A stretch of DNA of 64,000 nucleotides from Longimicrobium sp. (GTDB lineage Bacteria > Gemmatimonadota > Gemmatimonadetes > Longimicrobiales > Longimicrobiaceae): contig DASVQP010000076.1 in NCBI GenBank assembly GCA_036389135.1, positions 110,001 to 174,000 on the forward strand, in the 5' to 3' direction. Of this stretch, positions 44,936 through 55,467 are shown one piece after another. How positions within the stretch are numbered: the first letter of the stretch is position 1; each line of letters opens with the position of its first letter. The position numbers and the translations under genes were made by a program. The notes beneath the pieces were generated by a model. The model was not told the DNA's origin and ran no database searches. It saw only the letters and a program-made list of their open reading frames with translations.

Positions 44936-45118
44936 TCAGTGCGGCGTGTAGATGAAAAAGAACGTGACAGCCGCGGTCATCCCCACGGCGAACAGCGCCC
45001 ACGGCCATCCCGCCTGGGCTCCAACCCCGGAGTCCAGCATCTCATGGTCCACCCGCCGGTGAACCTCCGGCGCGACCTCGTCGTCCACGCCCGGGATCTC
45101 TCTCGCGATTACAAGCAT
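44936..45118 (-). CDS. Small putative membrane protein, unknown
   Basis: ATG 45118 (MLVIAREIPGVDDEVAPEVH) gives 60 residues. The first part is polar and acidic; the last 25 residues hold one hydrophobic helix (WPWALFAVGMTAAVTFFFIY) near the C-terminus. That would be a tail-anchored small protein. A GAAGG ribosome-site-like motif precedes it. It sits just upstream of the infC promoter. No family is recognised, and coding is uncertain. Confidence 0.4.
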   Translation of the reverse strand: MLVIAREIPGVDDEVAPEVHRRVDHEMLDSGVGAQAGWPWALFAVGMTAAVTFFFIYTPH

Positions 45119-45220
45119 GCCGGCCTTCAAGGCAACCGGCGTGCCGTTACACGCCACAAACGGAATAGTCCGTCTGTAAAAAAATGACACTACCCCATGT
45201 AGGCCCACCTGAGTTATACT

Positions 45221-45239
45221 TGACCAACCTTGACCAACT
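45221..45239 (+). promoter_or_regulatory. Direct-repeat operator candidate before vapB
   Basis: Two exact TTGACCAAC copies, 10 bp apart start to start, just upstream of a GGAGGAAG ribosome site. A TATACT box (45216-45221) abuts them. Antitoxins of this type usually bind repeats overlapping their own promoter. Confidence 0.5.
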
Positions 45240-45251
45240 CCGGAGGAAGAA

Positions 45252-45512
45252 ATGAGCTCCACCGTGAACCTCTACGAGGCGAAGACACACCTCTCGCAGC
45301 TCGTGGAGCGCGCCGCCGCCGGCGAGGAGATCATCATCGCGAAGGCCGGCCGCCCGGTCGCCCGGCTGATGCCCCTCCCCCCGCCATCGGCCTCCCGCGT
45401 TCCAGGAGCGCTGAAAGGGCAGATCTGGATCTCGGACGACTTCGACGATCCGCTTCCGCCAGACATCCTCGCCACCTTCAACGGCGAGACCACCGGCGAC
45501 GAGGTGTCGTGA
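45252..45512 (+). CDS. Antitoxin of the Phd/YefM-VapB type
   Basis: An 86-residue protein starting STVNLYEAKTHLSQLVERAA, the classic Phd/YefM DNA-binding N-terminus, with EEIIIAKAGRPVARLMPL next. The C-terminal part (QIWISDDFDDPLPPDILATF) is the toxin-wrapping tail common with PIN toxins. It overlaps the toxin gene as GTGA and has a strong ribosome site. It probably represses its own promoter through the TTGACCAAC repeats. Confidence 0.9.
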   Translation: MSSTVNLYEAKTHLSQLVERAAAGEEIIIAKAGRPVARLMPLPPPSASRVPGALKGQIWISDDFDDPLPPDILATFNGETTGDEVS

Positions 45513-45883
45513 GACTACTCCTCGATACGCACGTCCTGCTCTGGTGGAGCACCGACTCCCCTCGACTCCAAGAGAGCGCGCGCGACGCGATCCGGAGCGC
45601 GGGACGCGTCGTGGTGAGCGCGGCGTCGGCCTGGGAGGCGGCTATTAAAGCGGGAGCCGGGAAGTTGACCTTGAACGTGCCGTTCGAGGCGGTCGCGGAG
45701 GTGAACGGATTCGAGAAGCTGCCGATCACATTCGCGCACGCCGCCGCGGTCGCCACGCTCCCGGAGCACCACCGAGACCCTTTCGACCGCATGCTCGTGG
45801 CGCAGGCACGGACGGAGGGCCTCACGCTAGTGACACACGACCGCGCGCTGGAGCCGTACGGAATCCCGATCCTCTGGACGTAG
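45509..45883 (+). CDS. vapC: VapC-type PIN ribonuclease toxin
   Basis: A 124-residue PIN toxin from GTG 45509. Acidic active-site residues are D6 (LLLDTHVLLWW), E43 (SAWEAAIKAG), D93 (DPFDRMLVAQA) and D111 (VTHDRALEPYG). The HRDPFDRMLVAQA segment is typical of one large VapC subfamily. It pairs with the antitoxin directly upstream. The targets of such toxins are RNAs, often tRNA or 23S rRNA; here the target is unknown. Confidence 0.92.
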   Translation: MRLLLDTHVLLWWSTDSPRLQESARDAIRSAGRVVVSAASAWEAAIKAGAGKLTLNVPFEAVAEVNGFEKLPITFAHAAAVATLPEHHRDPFDRMLVAQARTEGLTLVTHDRALEPYGIPILWT

Positions 45884-45899
45884 CAGCGAGGTCCCTAAA

Positions 45900-45933
45900 A
45901 AGCCCCGCCCCCCTTCGAGAGGGGGCGGGGCTT
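45900..45933. terminator. Bidirectional terminator between vapC and groEL
   Basis: 13-bp stem AAGCCCCGCCCCC / GGGGGCGGGGCTT with a short loop, between convergent genes. On the minus strand TTTTTAGGG follows, so it is a good groEL terminator. It also ends vapC. Confidence 0.85.
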
Positions 45934-45965
45934 CCTTCACCGGCTGGGTTACGAAGCCTTTCGGC

Positions 45966-47648
<1,683 letters not shown>

Positions 47649-47674
47649 TCACTCGGGAATGCGACGCGGTGGGC

Positions 47675-47977
47675 TCAGCCCACCACCGCGAGCACGTCGG
47701 ACTCGCGGAGGATCAGGTACTGCTCGTTCTCCACCGTCACCTCGGTGCCGCTGTACTTTCCGTACAGCACCTTGTCGCCCACCTTCAGCTCCATCTCGAC
47801 GCGCGCGCCGTCTTCCACCTTGCCCGGCCCGACGGCGACGACTTCGCCCTGCTGCGGCTTTTCCTTGGCGGTGTCGGGGATGTAGAGCCCGCCACGCATC
47901 TGCTCCGTGTCCTCGAGCGCCTTGACGACGACGCGGTCGGCGAGCGGCTTGACCTTGATCTCAGTCGCGGTGGCCAT
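47675..47977 (-). CDS. groS: Co-chaperonin GroES
   Basis: Ten-kDa lid of the chaperonin. ATG 47977 ([19 protein letters not shown]) gives 100 residues. The mobile loop region [19 protein letters not shown] and the [14 protein letters not shown] core are clear. A perfect CIRCE operator lies 44 bp upstream of the start, followed by a strong promoter. First gene of the groESL operon. Confidence 0.98.
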   Translation of the reverse strand: MATATEIKVKPLADRVVVKALEDTEQMRGGLYIPDTAKEKPQQGEVVAVGPGKVEDGARVEMELKVGDKVLYGKYSGTEVTVENEQYLILRESDVLAVVG

Positions 47978-48021
47978 ATGGATGACCCTCCCTGGATTGA
48001 GTAGTGAGTTGTGGACTTCTG

Positions 48022-48048
48022 TTAGCACTCTCACCCTGAGAGTGCTAA
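48022..48048 (-). promoter_or_regulatory. CIRCE operator of groESL
   Basis: TTAGCACTC (48022-48030), 9 bp, GAGTGCTAA (48040-48048): the exact consensus bound by the HrcA repressor. It lies between the -10 and groS, where HrcA would block transcription. Confidence 0.97.
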
Positions 48049-48057
48049 CGACGCGGC

Positions 48058-48085
48058 AAGATAGCACCGCGCGCCGCGCTGTCAA
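48058..48085 (-). promoter_or_regulatory. groESL promoter
   Basis: TTGACA (48080-48085), a 16-bp spacer, TATCTT (48058-48063) on the minus strand, ending 9 bp before the CIRCE palindrome. Confidence 0.8.
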
Positions 48086-48200
48086 GCACGGCCGGAACGG
48101 TGCGCCCCCTTTGCACGCGCCGTTCCGCGGGACTGCGCCAATATGGCTCCCCGGGTGCGCCGGAGCGGCGGAGTGGCTGTCACTTTGGGAGTGGGCGCCG

Positions 48201-48230
48201 TTGTGGCGAGCGGGCGCGCCCCGGTAGCTT
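48201..48230 (+). promoter_or_regulatory. Candidate promoter of the DinB-like gene
   Basis: TTGTGG (48201-48206), an 18-bp spacer, TAGCTT (48225-48230) followed by GGCG, the same box as before dcd. The start codon is 42 bp downstream of the -10. Confidence 0.5.
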
Positions 48231-48272
48231 GGCGATCCACCGCATCCAACCCACACACGAGCGTCTTACGTC

Positions 48273-48725
48273 ATGAAGAATCTTTTCGAACCGGCACGGG
48301 CTGCCGAATTGAAGGAGAGGCTGCTGCGGCTGCGGCCGGACAGCGAGCGCCAATGGGGGAAGATGAGCCCGGCGCAGGCGGTGGCACACTGCTCCATCGC
48401 GATGGAGATGGCGTTGGGCGACACCCGGGCGCCGCGCATGCTGGCGGGGCGCATCTTCGGGAGGATCGTCAAGGCGCTCGCCCTCCGCAACGACGCCCCG
48501 ATCCGCCGGAACACACCTACGGTGCCGGAGCTGGTCGTCGCGGACGAGCGCTCGCTAGACACCGAACGCCAGCGCCTCTCGGTCCTGATCGACCGCTTCA
48601 CCGCCGCGGGCCCGGCGGGATGCACCACCCACCCGCACGCCTTCTTCGGCCGCCTGACGCCGCAGGAATGGAGCGTTCTGATGTACAAGCACGTGGACCA
48701 TCACCTGCGGCAGTTCGAGGCTTAG
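48273..48725 (+). CDS. DinB-like DUF1569 family protein
   Basis: A 150-residue protein, helical, starting MKNLFEPARAAELKERLLRL. The WGKMSPAQAVAHCSIAMEMAL segment and the final LTPQEWSVLMYKHVDHHLRQ helix match the DUF1569/DinB-like four-helix bundle, in which His residues often bind a metal. The function of this group is not established. It stands alone between groESL and an interspersed repeat. Confidence 0.8.
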   Translation: MKNLFEPARAAELKERLLRLRPDSERQWGKMSPAQAVAHCSIAMEMALGDTRAPRMLAGRIFGRIVKALALRNDAPIRRNTPTVPELVVADERSLDTERQRLSVLIDRFTAAGPAGCTTHPHAFFGRLTPQEWSVLMYKHVDHHLRQFEA

Positions 48726-48756
48726 AGCGCGTTAGTGCGCGGTCCCTGCCGCCTTC

Positions 48757-48942
48757 CTGTCATCCTGAACGAGCCGCTTCTCAGGACTGAATCATCGCCG
48801 AAATCGGGCGGCGAGTGAAGGCTCCAGCCGGCGAGGCAAGAGGACGGCTCGTTGAGGCGAACCCCCTCGGCACGCGCAGTAGATCCTTTGCTCGCGCCAG
48901 AGTGTGGAGACCGCGAAGCGCGTCGCTCAGGATGACAGAATG
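48757..48942. repeat. Interspersed repeat with GTCATCCTGA / TCAGGATGAC ends, copy 2
   Basis: Begins GTCATCCTGAACGAGCC and ends CGCTCAGGATGACAG. It shares TAGATCCTTTG, GCGCCAGAG and the inverted ends with 23572-23767. It takes up most of the 308-bp gap between the DinB-like gene and rnz; nothing else is seen there apart from a hairpin. Confidence 0.85.
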
Positions 48943-48968
48943 CCGCGAACACCGATGGACGCGAAACG

Positions 48969-48998
48969 CCCCTCCCCCAGGTTGTTTTGGGGGAGGGG
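48969..48998. terminator. Hairpin downstream of rnz
   Basis: Perfect 10-bp stem CCCCTCCCCC / GGGGGAGGGG with a 10-nt loop, 36 bp past the rnz stop. The minus-strand tail GCGTTTCGC is weakly T-rich. Confidence 0.5.
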
Positions 48999-49033
48999 CA
49001 GCGAGGTGACGAGCGGGGAGGGGGCCCGCGTCG

Positions 49034-49945
49034 TCATTCCGCCCGAAACGGCACCTCGATCACCAGCCCGTCGTACGCGGCGACCACCTCGGGGAAGACG
49101 GCGCGGGCCTCGCGCTCCAGCACACGCGGATCGTCGGCGTAGCGGGGGGAAAAGTGGGTGAGCGCGAGGCGCAGCACGCCCGCGTCCGCGGCGACCTGCG
49201 CGGCTTCGCGGGCGGTGGAGTGGCCCGTGGAGACGGCGCGATCCGCCTCGTCCTGCGCAAAGGTGGCCTCGTGGATCAAGAGGTCGGCGCCAGCGGCGAT
49301 CTCGCGCGTGGTGGAGGTGGGGCGGGTGTCGCCGGTGTACACCACCTTGCGGCCCGGGCGCGGATCGCCCACCACGTCGGCCGCGCGGATGGTGCGGCCC
49401 TCCACCTCCACGTCCTCTCCGTGGTGGAGCTTGCCCCAGAGCGGACCCTCAGGAACTCCCAGGTCGCGCGCGAGCTGCGCGTTGAAGCGTCCCAGCCGCT
49501 CATGCTCCACCACCGCGTATCCAACCGCCCGCCCCGCGTGCTTGGCGGCGAACGGGACGATGTCGTACACGCCGCGGCCGATCTTCTCCCCCGGCTCCAC
49601 GCCTACGATCCGCACCTCGAAGGGAACGCGCTCGACCCCCAGCTCCACCGCCTGCTTGAGCGTCGCCTCGGTGCCGCGCGGGGTCCAGAGCGTCATCGGC
49701 TCCTCGCGCGCCTGCAGCCCCAGCGTCCTCAGCAGCCCGATCACCCCCAGGAAATGGTCGGCATGGAGGTGCGTGAAGAAGATGTCGTGGAACCCGAACC
49801 CGGTGCCGAACTTCATCATCTGCCGCTGCGTGCCCTCACCGCAGTCGAACACCAGCACGTCCCCCTCGCGCTGCACCACCAGCGACGAGACGTTGCGGCC
49901 CACCGTGGGGCGCGCCGCCGCGGTGCCGAGAAAGGTTACGCGCAT
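49034..49945 (-). CDS. rnz: Ribonuclease Z
   Basis: Metallo-beta-lactamase-fold endonuclease that trims tRNA 3' ends. ATG 49945 (MRVTFLGTAAARPTVGRN) gives 303 residues. The metal motif HLHADH covers H59-H64 (THLHADHFLG). Further motifs are VYTGDTRPT, HEATFAQDE and the C-terminal THFSPRY. The length fits the short RNase Z form. An AGTGCGTG-type repeat separates it from the AtuA gene. It stands as a single gene. Confidence 0.95.
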   Translation of the reverse strand: MRVTFLGTAAARPTVGRNVSSLVVQREGDVLVFDCGEGTQRQMMKFGTGFGFHDIFFTHLHADHFLGVIGLLRTLGLQAREEPMTLWTPRGTEATLKQAVELGVERVPFEVRIVGVEPGEKIGRGVYDIVPFAAKHAGRAVGYAVVEHERLGRFNAQLARDLGVPEGPLWGKLHHGEDVEVEGRTIRAADVVGDPRPGRKVVYTGDTRPTSTTREIAAGADLLIHEATFAQDEADRAVSTGHSTAREAAQVAADAGVLRLALTHFSPRYADDPRVLEREARAVFPEVVAAYDGLVIEVPFRAE

Positions 49946-49952
49946 GGAACAG

Positions 49953-50097
49953 CAGTGCGTGAGTGCGTGAGTGCGTGAGTGCGCAATGGCACTTCGCGAA
50001 GGCGGGCGAATGCGGCCGCGCAAACAATGCGCGCGCACCGGGACCGCGGACCCACACCGGCACCAACGCACTCACGCACTAACGCACTAACGCACTT
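49953..50097. repeat. AGTGCGTG-type inverted array, rnz/AtuA junction
   Basis: The left arm (49953-49985) repeats AGTGCGTG four times. The right arm (50064-50097) reads ACGCACTCACGCACTAACGC and onward, the reverse complement. It fills the 160-bp gap. A single arm of this family is at 58792-58822. Confidence 0.88.
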
Positions 50098-50105
50098 CTT
50101 CTCCC

Positions 50106-51479
50106 TCATGCCTGCACCACCTCGACCTTCAGATGCGGCTCGATCTCGGTCTTGGGGATCAGCGCGGGCCAGTACGCCATGATCTCCTGCACCGCCGGGC
50201 GTCCGCCCGCGAAGCCGGTTACCGAGGGCGGGCCGGCCAGCACGAGCGGCGCGATTTCCTTGGTGAAGCGCTCCACGGCCGCCCGGTCCTGGCCGCGCAC
50301 TCCCCAGCGCACCGTGACTTCGGGCAGGTCGCGCGGCATGGGGCCGGCGAGGGGGCCGTGCGTCGCGTTCCAGCCGACGTATTCGGTCAGCACCTCGTCG
50401 AACTTGAGGCCAAGCCGGTCCAGCCGCTCGCGCAGCACGCGGTCGGCGAGCTGCGCCTTCTCCACGGCGTCGGGCCAGGAGTAGACGAGGGTGCCGGTCG
50501 CCTTGTAGCCGTCGGAGTAGGCGATGCTCACCTTGAGCATGTCCGTGCGCGCGCCGCCCTTCACGCCGAAGACGCGCACCCGGTCCGGCCCGTCGGCCTC
50601 CAGGCGGATGCTGGTGAAGTCCGCCACCACGTCCGGGGTGATGTAGCTGCGCGGATCGCCCATCTCGTAGACGAGCTGCTCCTTGACGGTGGGGAGCGTC
50701 ACGCGCCCGCCGGTGCCGTCGTGCTTGGTGACGATGAACGACCCGTCCGGAGAGGCTTCGATGATCGGGTAGCCGATCTGCGCCAGCTCCTTGATCTCGC
50801 GCCAGTCCACCATGTGGTTGCCGCCGCTGGCCTGCGCGCCGCACTCGTTGATGTGTCCCGCCACCACCCCAGCCGCGATCCGGTCGTGGTCGTCCAGCGA
50901 CCAGCCGAACTCGTGGATCATCGGCCCGTAGGTGAGCGCCGTGTCCGTGGAGCGGCCGGTGATGACGACGTGCGGGTCCTGCCGCAGCGCCTCGACGATC
51001 GGCCGCGCGCCGATGTAGGCGTTGGCGCTCTGCACGCGGTCGAGGACGGTGGAGAGGGGCTCGCCCGTCTCCATGTTCTTGAGCTCCACCCCGTGCCCAA
51101 GCAGGTCGGGGAGGCGCTCCAGGATGTCGTCGCCGGTGATGGTGCCGATGCGCGCGCGGCCGCCGAGCCCCGCCTTGCGCGCCTCCTCCAGCACCGCGTC
51201 GCGGCACCCGATCGGGTTGACGCCACCCGCGTTGGCGATCACGCGGATGCCGCGCTCCACCACCGCCGGCAGGATCTCGCCCATCAGCGGCACGAAGTCG
51301 CGCGCGTACCCCAGCGCCGGGTTGCGCGAGCGCTGCTTCTGCATGATCGACATCGTGACCTCGGCCAGGTAGTCGAGCATCAGGTAGTCGATGGGCCCGC
51401 CCTCCACCTGCTGCTTGGGAGCGTCCAGCTGGTCCCCCCAGAACCCCTGCCCGGAGGCGATGCGGATCTTGTCTTTCAT
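50106..51479 (-). CDS. AtuA-family (DUF1446) protein
   Basis: A 457-residue protein of the acyclic terpene utilisation A family (DUF1446). AtuA is genetically needed for citronellol/geraniol breakdown in Pseudomonas, but its biochemistry is unclear. Typical segments are [18 protein letters not shown] at the start, [20 protein letters not shown], and [20 protein letters not shown]. Carboxylase genes follow a few kb downstream, as atu clusters also contain a carboxylase. Here the carboxylase is instead tied to methylmalonyl-CoA mutase. The true substrate is unknown. Confidence 0.85.
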   Translation of the reverse strand: MKDKIRIASGQGFWGDQLDAPKQQVEGGPIDYLMLDYLAEVTMSIMQKQRSRNPALGYARDFVPLMGEILPAVVERGIRVIANAGGVNPIGCRDAVLEEARKAGLGGRARIGTITGDDILERLPDLLGHGVELKNMETGEPLSTVLDRVQSANAYIGARPIVEALRQDPHVVITGRSTDTALTYGPMIHEFGWSLDDHDRIAAGVVAGHINECGAQASGGNHMVDWREIKELAQIGYPIIEASPDGSFIVTKHDGTGGRVTLPTVKEQLVYEMGDPRSYITPDVVADFTSIRLEADGPDRVRVFGVKGGARTDMLKVSIAYSDGYKATGTLVYSWPDAVEKAQLADRVLRERLDRLGLKFDEVLTEYVGWNATHGPLAGPMPRDLPEVTVRWGVRGQDRAAVERFTKEIAPLVLAGPPSVTGFAGGRPAVQEIMAYWPALIPKTEIEPHLKVEVVQA

Positions 51480-51535
51480 TCTGCTCTGAGAAGTGCGAGT
51501 CCGGCTGCGCGCCGGGGCATTGTTCCGGAAAACGA

Positions 51536-51564
51536 TCCGGAGGCCGCACCGGGCAGCCTCCGGA
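51536..51564 (-). terminator. Terminator after the DUF433 pseudogene
   Basis: 9-bp stem TCCGGAGGC / GCCTCCGGA with an 11-nt loop, followed on the minus strand by TCGTTTTCC. It lies 51 bp past the DUF433 stop. Confidence 0.65.
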
Positions 51565-51614
51565 CAGGATAATTCAACCGTGCCTCCGCCGCGGCAACCG
51601 GCGTGCCCCGGGTG

Positions 51615-51807
51615 CTACGCGCGATCGTATGCGACGCACGCGCGGATGTCTTCCCTCGTGAGCTCCGGGAAATCACGGAGCACTTCCTCCTCCGTCATCC
51701 CTGAAGCCATGTACTCGAGCACGTCCGCCACGGTGATCCGCAGGCCGCGGACGCACGGTTTCCCGCTGCGCTTTCCAGGCGATGGTAATGCGGTCCGCGT
51801 GATCCAT
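51615..51807 (-). pseudogene. DUF433 antitoxin-like gene with frameshift
   Basis: DUF433 proteins are small VapB-like antitoxins. The natural start ATG 51807, with AGAAGGGAG upstream, reads MDHADRITI and then leaves the family frame. The next frame continues exactly as expected: PGKRSGKPCVRGLRITVADV, then LEYMASGMTEEEVL to the stop. One extra base (or two missing) near 51780 separates the two parts. An in-frame ATG at 51836 opens the second frame but yields an unrelated N-terminus. No DUF5615 toxin partner follows. So this is a decayed gene, a sequencing error or a recoding site. Confidence 0.75.
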
Positions 51808-51847
51808 CGTTCTCCCTTCTGCCCACCGGCGGGCAATCATAACTGAC

Positions 51848-52528
51848 TCATGCCGGCCCGAGCACCTCGTCCACGCGTATCTCACGACCGAGGACGGGTG
51901 AGGCGAACACCTCGCCGTACCGATACTCGCGCGATACCGCGTACTCGCCACCGACAGGGGTATGATGCACGATCACACTTGGTGCGTTCACGTCCGCGAT
52001 CCAGTACTCACCGATAGCGGCACGTGCGTACAGCGCGGCTTTTTCCAGGTCTCGATCCAGCGAGCTGTCCGCCACCTCTACCACGAGGAGCGCGTCCCAT
52101 GGACCCGCCTCACGCGAGCGGTAGCGGTCGGGATGAAGCCGCAGCACCACCAGATCGGGCTCGGGAACTTCGCCCGAGTGGAAGCGGAGAGGGCTCTGCA
52201 CGCGCAGGATCGCACGGCCGCGCACCTCGGCACCCAAGAACTCGGTGAGCAGATCGACCGTGTAGACGTGCCGGTGACCGATCGGCGTCATACAGACCAG
52301 ATCTCCATCGATCAGCTCCAGGCGCTCGTCTTCGTCGAGGATGCCGCCCGTCGTCATGCGGAGCACGTCCTCGTAGGTCCACCGCCGCGGCGTCCCCCAC
52401 GCTTTCTTTTCGCGCACCATCCCGTCGATCAGCTCGATTCCGGATTCGGGAAGGATGCCGAGTTCCCCCATCCGGTAGTACTCGTCGACAGTCCACAGTC
52501 TGCGTTCGGTTTTGGTGGTGGTGCGCAT
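51848..52528 (-). CDS. Uma2-family (PD-(D/E)XK) nuclease-like protein
   Basis: A 226-residue protein of the Uma2/DUF820 family, related to restriction endonuclease folds and often found in many copies without known role. Core signs are ELIDGDLVCMTPIGHRH near residue 71, then VPEPDLVVLRLHPDRY and ALLVVEVADSSLDRDLEKAA, the PD...ExK-like nuclease part. The C-terminal ends in repeated beta strands. It is 90 bp downstream of a second Uma2 gene, so the two are paralogues. Confidence 0.85.
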   Translation of the reverse strand: MRTTTKTERRLWTVDEYYRMGELGILPESGIELIDGMVREKKAWGTPRRWTYEDVLRMTTGGILDEDERLELIDGDLVCMTPIGHRHVYTVDLLTEFLGAEVRGRAILRVQSPLRFHSGEVPEPDLVVLRLHPDRYRSREAGPWDALLVVEVADSSLDRDLEKAALYARAAIGEYWIADVNAPSVIVHHTPVGGEYAVSREYRYGEVFASPVLGREIRVDEVLGPA

Positions 52529-52618
52529 AGCTGTCCTCCTGCGGAAGCAGACAACCCCTTCGAGCGATCAACTTTTCCGTCGTCCGAACGATGCCGGCGG
52601 AACGCCGCCGCTCCCGCG

Positions 52619-53299
52619 CTACAGGGCCGACCGAGGCTTGATCACGTCATCCACGGACACGGTCAAGCCGTTCAGCACCGGCGAGCTCCACGACTCCCCG
52701 GCACCGTACACCTGAACCTCGGTGTACGCGCCGCCGGCCGGCGTCTGGTGGATCAGGACGTGGTCGCGCGTGAGGTCGACCAGCCAGTACTCCGGGATGC
52801 CGGCGGCGGCGTATCGCTCCGCCTTGACGTGCCGATCGTAGCGGATGGAAGACTCGGCAACTTCGACCACCACGAGCGCATCGTGATGAGTGGGGTGCGC
52901 GTCCTCGTACTCGCGCGGCTCGGGGCGAAGCACCGCCACGTCCGGCTCCGGATCGTAGTCGTCCGGGAGCCAGAGGGGCTTTTCGCTCCGCACGATCACG
53001 TCTGCCGTCCGCGCTATCAGCAGGCGGGTGATGCGGGTGACGCACGCGGCGTGACGGCTTCCAGCGGGGGTCATCTCGATGATCTCGCCGTCGATCAGCT
53101 CCACGTGCGCGTGCTCGCCCAGCACGCCGATCTCCGCCAGCCGGTAGTACGTTCCACGGTCGAAGCGGACGGGCTCGCCCGCCCTGTACACGATGCCGTC
53201 CAACAGCTCCGCGCCGCGCCGGGGGAGGATGCCCGCCTCCTCCATGCGCGCCACCTGCTGCTCCGTGAACCGGTAAGGCTGCACGAACTGGACGGCCAT
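52619..53299 (-). CDS. Uma2-family nuclease-like protein, second copy
   Basis: Also 226 residues. ELIDGEIIEMTPAGSRHAAC, then PEPDVAVLRPEPREYEDAHP and ALVVVEVAESSIRYDRHVKA show the same catalytic region (PD, then ExxE...K pattern). The N-terminal YRFTEQQVARMEEAGILPRR is typical of Uma2. Sequence divergence from its neighbour is considerable, so the duplication is not recent. It starts 9 bp upstream of the carboxylase stop. Its function in the cell is unknown. Confidence 0.85.
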   Translation of the reverse strand: MAVQFVQPYRFTEQQVARMEEAGILPRRGAELLDGIVYRAGEPVRFDRGTYYRLAEIGVLGEHAHVELIDGEIIEMTPAGSRHAACVTRITRLLIARTADVIVRSEKPLWLPDDYDPEPDVAVLRPEPREYEDAHPTHHDALVVVEVAESSIRYDRHVKAERYAAAGIPEYWLVDLTRDHVLIHQTPAGGAYTEVQVYGAGESWSSPVLNGLTVSVDDVIKPRSAL

Positions 53300-53308
53300 G
53301 ATCGCCTC

Positions 53309-54955
53309 CTAGATGCCCGGCGGCAGGACGAACGAGCCGAGGTGAGGGCCCGGGTTGTTGAGAGAGGTGCGCAGGGCCAGTGCCAGCGCGGCGCGCGTCT
53401 CGTCCGGGAGCACCACGGCGTCCACGAAGCCGCGGGCCGCCGCGTAGCGCGCGTCCAGCTGCTGGTCGTAGTCGGCGCGCACGGCGTCCATCTTCGCCTG
53501 CAGCTCGGCGTCGGGGGCCTTGCCCGCCTTCTTGAGCTCGTCCAGTTGCGTGCTGAACAGGGCGGTGACGGCGGACTCGCCCTCCATCACCCCCATGCGG
53601 CCCGTGGGCCAGGTGAAGATGAAGTCCGGGTCGAAGCCCTGCCCCGCCATAGCATAATACCCCGCACCCGACGCGTGGTTTATCGTCAGCACCAGCTTGG
53701 GCACGGTGGCGGTGGCCATCGCCTCCACGAAGCGCGCGCCGGAGCGGATGATGCCGCTGTGCTCCGCGTCGGTGCCCACCATGAAGCCGCTCACGTCCTG
53801 CACGAAGAGGATGGGCGTGCCGTGGCGGCTGAGCGTGTCGATGAAGAAGGCCACCTTTTCCGCGCTGTCCGCGTACACGATGCCGCCGAACTTGGGGCGG
53901 CCTCCGTGCGGGTCCTTGAGCATTCCGCGCGCGTTGGCGATGATGCCCACCGGGATCCCCGCGATGCGCCCGTGGCCGCAGATCATCTCCGGCGCGTAGT
54001 CCGCCTGGAACTCGTCGAATTCGCCGCGGTCAAGGATGCAGCGCAGCACCTCGCGCACTTCGTACGGCTGGCGGTGGTCGGCGGGGAGGAGGTCGTACAG
54101 CTCCGCCTCGGCGCGGGCCGGCGGGGCCGCTTCGCCGACGGGGAGGGCGGTGGCCGGTGCGCGCGGAAGCTCGCGCACCAGGTCGCGGATCTTGGCCACG
54201 CAGGCGCGGTCGTCCGCCACGCGGTAGTGCGCCACGCCGGAGATGGCGTTGTGCGTGTACGCGCCGCCCAGCGTCTCGCTGTCCGTGCTCTGCCCCGTGG
54301 CGCCCTTGACCAGGTTGGGCCCGCCGAGGCCCATGAACGACGTCCCCTCCACCATCAGGATCACGTCGGAGAGGGCGGGAAGGTACGCGCCCCCCGCGAT
54401 GCACGGCCCCATCACCGCGGCGATCTGCGGCACCTTGAGGTAGCGCCGCATGATGGAGTTGTAGTAGAAGAGCCGCGACGCGCCGTACTGCCCCGGAAAG
54501 ACCCCGCCCTGGTACGGCAGGTTCACCCCCGCCGAGTCCACCAGGTACAGGATGGGGACGCGGCAGCGCATGGCGATCTCCTGCGCGCGCAGCATCTTGG
54601 TTATCGTCTCCGGCCACCAGGAGCCCGCCTTGACGGTGGCGTCGTTGGCCACGATCACCACCTCGCGCCCCGCCACGGTGCCGATGCCGGTGACCACGCC
54701 GGCGGCGGGTGCCTGCCCGTCGTAGCGGTCGTGGGCCACCAGCAGGCCGATCTCCTGGAAGCGCGTGCGCGGGTCCATGAGCAGGGCGATGCGCTCGCGC
54801 GCCGTCAGCTTGCCGTCGGCGTGCTGCTTGTCGATGCGCTTGGGCCCGCCCCCCTGGCGGAGGCGGGCCTCGAGCTCGCGCAGCTCGGCGGCGAGCGCGC
54901 GGGCACGCCCCGGGGCCGGGGCCGCGGGGGCGCTGGGTGCGGCGGGAGCGCTCAC
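53309..54955 (-). CDS. Biotin-dependent acyl-CoA carboxylase beta subunit
   Basis: Carboxyltransferase chain of a propionyl-CoA or 3-methylcrotonyl-CoA carboxylase. It has 548 residues. [15 protein letters not shown] near residue 48, [18 protein letters not shown], and [16 protein letters not shown] belong to the beta-chain crotonase fold; the second half has [19 protein letters not shown]. The sequence leans to the methylcrotonyl-CoA type, but the overlap (ATGA) with the methylmalonyl-CoA mutase B12 subunit suggests a role in propionyl-CoA metabolism. No biotin-carrying alpha subunit is in the window. Confidence 0.9.
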   Translation of the reverse strand: MSAPAAPSAPAAPAPGRARALAAELRELEARLRQGGGPKRIDKQHADGKLTARERIALLMDPRTRFQEIGLLVAHDRYDGQAPAAGVVTGIGTVAGREVVIVANDATVKAGSWWPETITKMLRAQEIAMRCRVPILYLVDSAGVNLPYQGGVFPGQYGASRLFYYNSIMRRYLKVPQIAAVMGPCIAGGAYLPALSDVILMVEGTSFMGLGGPNLVKGATGQSTDSETLGGAYTHNAISGVAHYRVADDRACVAKIRDLVRELPRAPATALPVGEAAPPARAEAELYDLLPADHRQPYEVREVLRCILDRGEFDEFQADYAPEMICGHGRIAGIPVGIIANARGMLKDPHGGRPKFGGIVYADSAEKVAFFIDTLSRHGTPILFVQDVSGFMVGTDAEHSGIIRSGARFVEAMATATVPKLVLTINHASGAGYYAMAGQGFDPDFIFTWPTGRMGVMEGESAVTALFSTQLDELKKAGKAPDAELQAKMDAVRADYDQQLDARYAAARGFVDAVVLPDETRAALALALRTSLNNPGPHLGSFVLPPGI

Positions 54956-55380
54956 GCCTCGGCGGTCTCCCGGTCGCGCCCGTGCTGGGCGTACCAGTCG
55001 CGGATGTACTCCACGGCGGCGGTCGTGGGGGTCCCCGGGCCAAAGAGCCGCCCGATCCCCTGCACTTCCAACGCGCGCATGTCCTCTTCCGGGATGATCC
55101 CGCCGCCGGTGAGGAGGACGTGGTCCACCCCCTCCGCCTCCAGGAGCTGCTTGACGCGGGGGAAGAGCGTCATGTGCGCGCCGGAGAGGATGGACATCGC
55201 CACCACGTCCACGTCTTCCTGGATGGCGGCGCTCACCACCATCTCGGGCGTCTGGTGGAGCCCGGTGTAGATGACCTCCATCCCCGCGTCGCGCAGGGCG
55301 GCGGCGATCACCTTGGCGCCGCGGTCGTGGCCGTCCAGTCCGGGCTTGGCGACCAGCACCCGGATCTTGCGTTCAGGCAT
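54952..55380 (-). CDS. Methylmalonyl-CoA mutase, B12-binding subunit
   Basis: A 142-residue cobalamin-binding domain, equivalent to the C-terminal part of fused mutases. ATG 55380 ([20 protein letters not shown]) contains the base-off DGHDRG motif; the cobalt-ligand His is H18. [12 protein letters not shown] and [14 protein letters not shown] are the remaining B12-fold signatures. The catalytic subunit is encoded at 59038-60774, 3.7 kb away, so the enzyme is split. It overlaps the carboxylase gene by 4 bp. Confidence 0.93.
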   Translation of the reverse strand: MPERKIRVLVAKPGLDGHDRGAKVIAAALRDAGMEVIYTGLHQTPEMVVSAAIQEDVDVVAMSILSGAHMTLFPRVKQLLEAEGVDHVLLTGGGIIPEEDMRALEVQGIGRLFGPGTPTTAAVEYIRDWYAQHGRDRETAEA

Positions 55381-55431
55381 CGTGTTACGGATCTGAGAAA
55401 GGTGCGCTTTGCCCGCGGGCGGAAGTCCGGG

Positions 55432-55461
55432 AAGATAGTGCCGGGGCGCGGGTTGCGGCAA
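55432..55461 (-). promoter_or_regulatory. Candidate promoter of the B12-subunit/carboxylase operon
   Basis: TTGCCG (55456-55461), an 18-bp spacer, TATCTT (55432-55437) on the minus strand, about 50 bp before the start. Confidence 0.5.
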
Positions 55462-55467
55462 GCGAAC

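Noticed and set aside
51673..51951. A 92-codon minus-strand frame beginning upstream of the DUF433 gene as a separate protein
   Set aside because: Only MDHADRITI of it is meaningful; the rest is the out-of-frame reading of the DUF433 gene.
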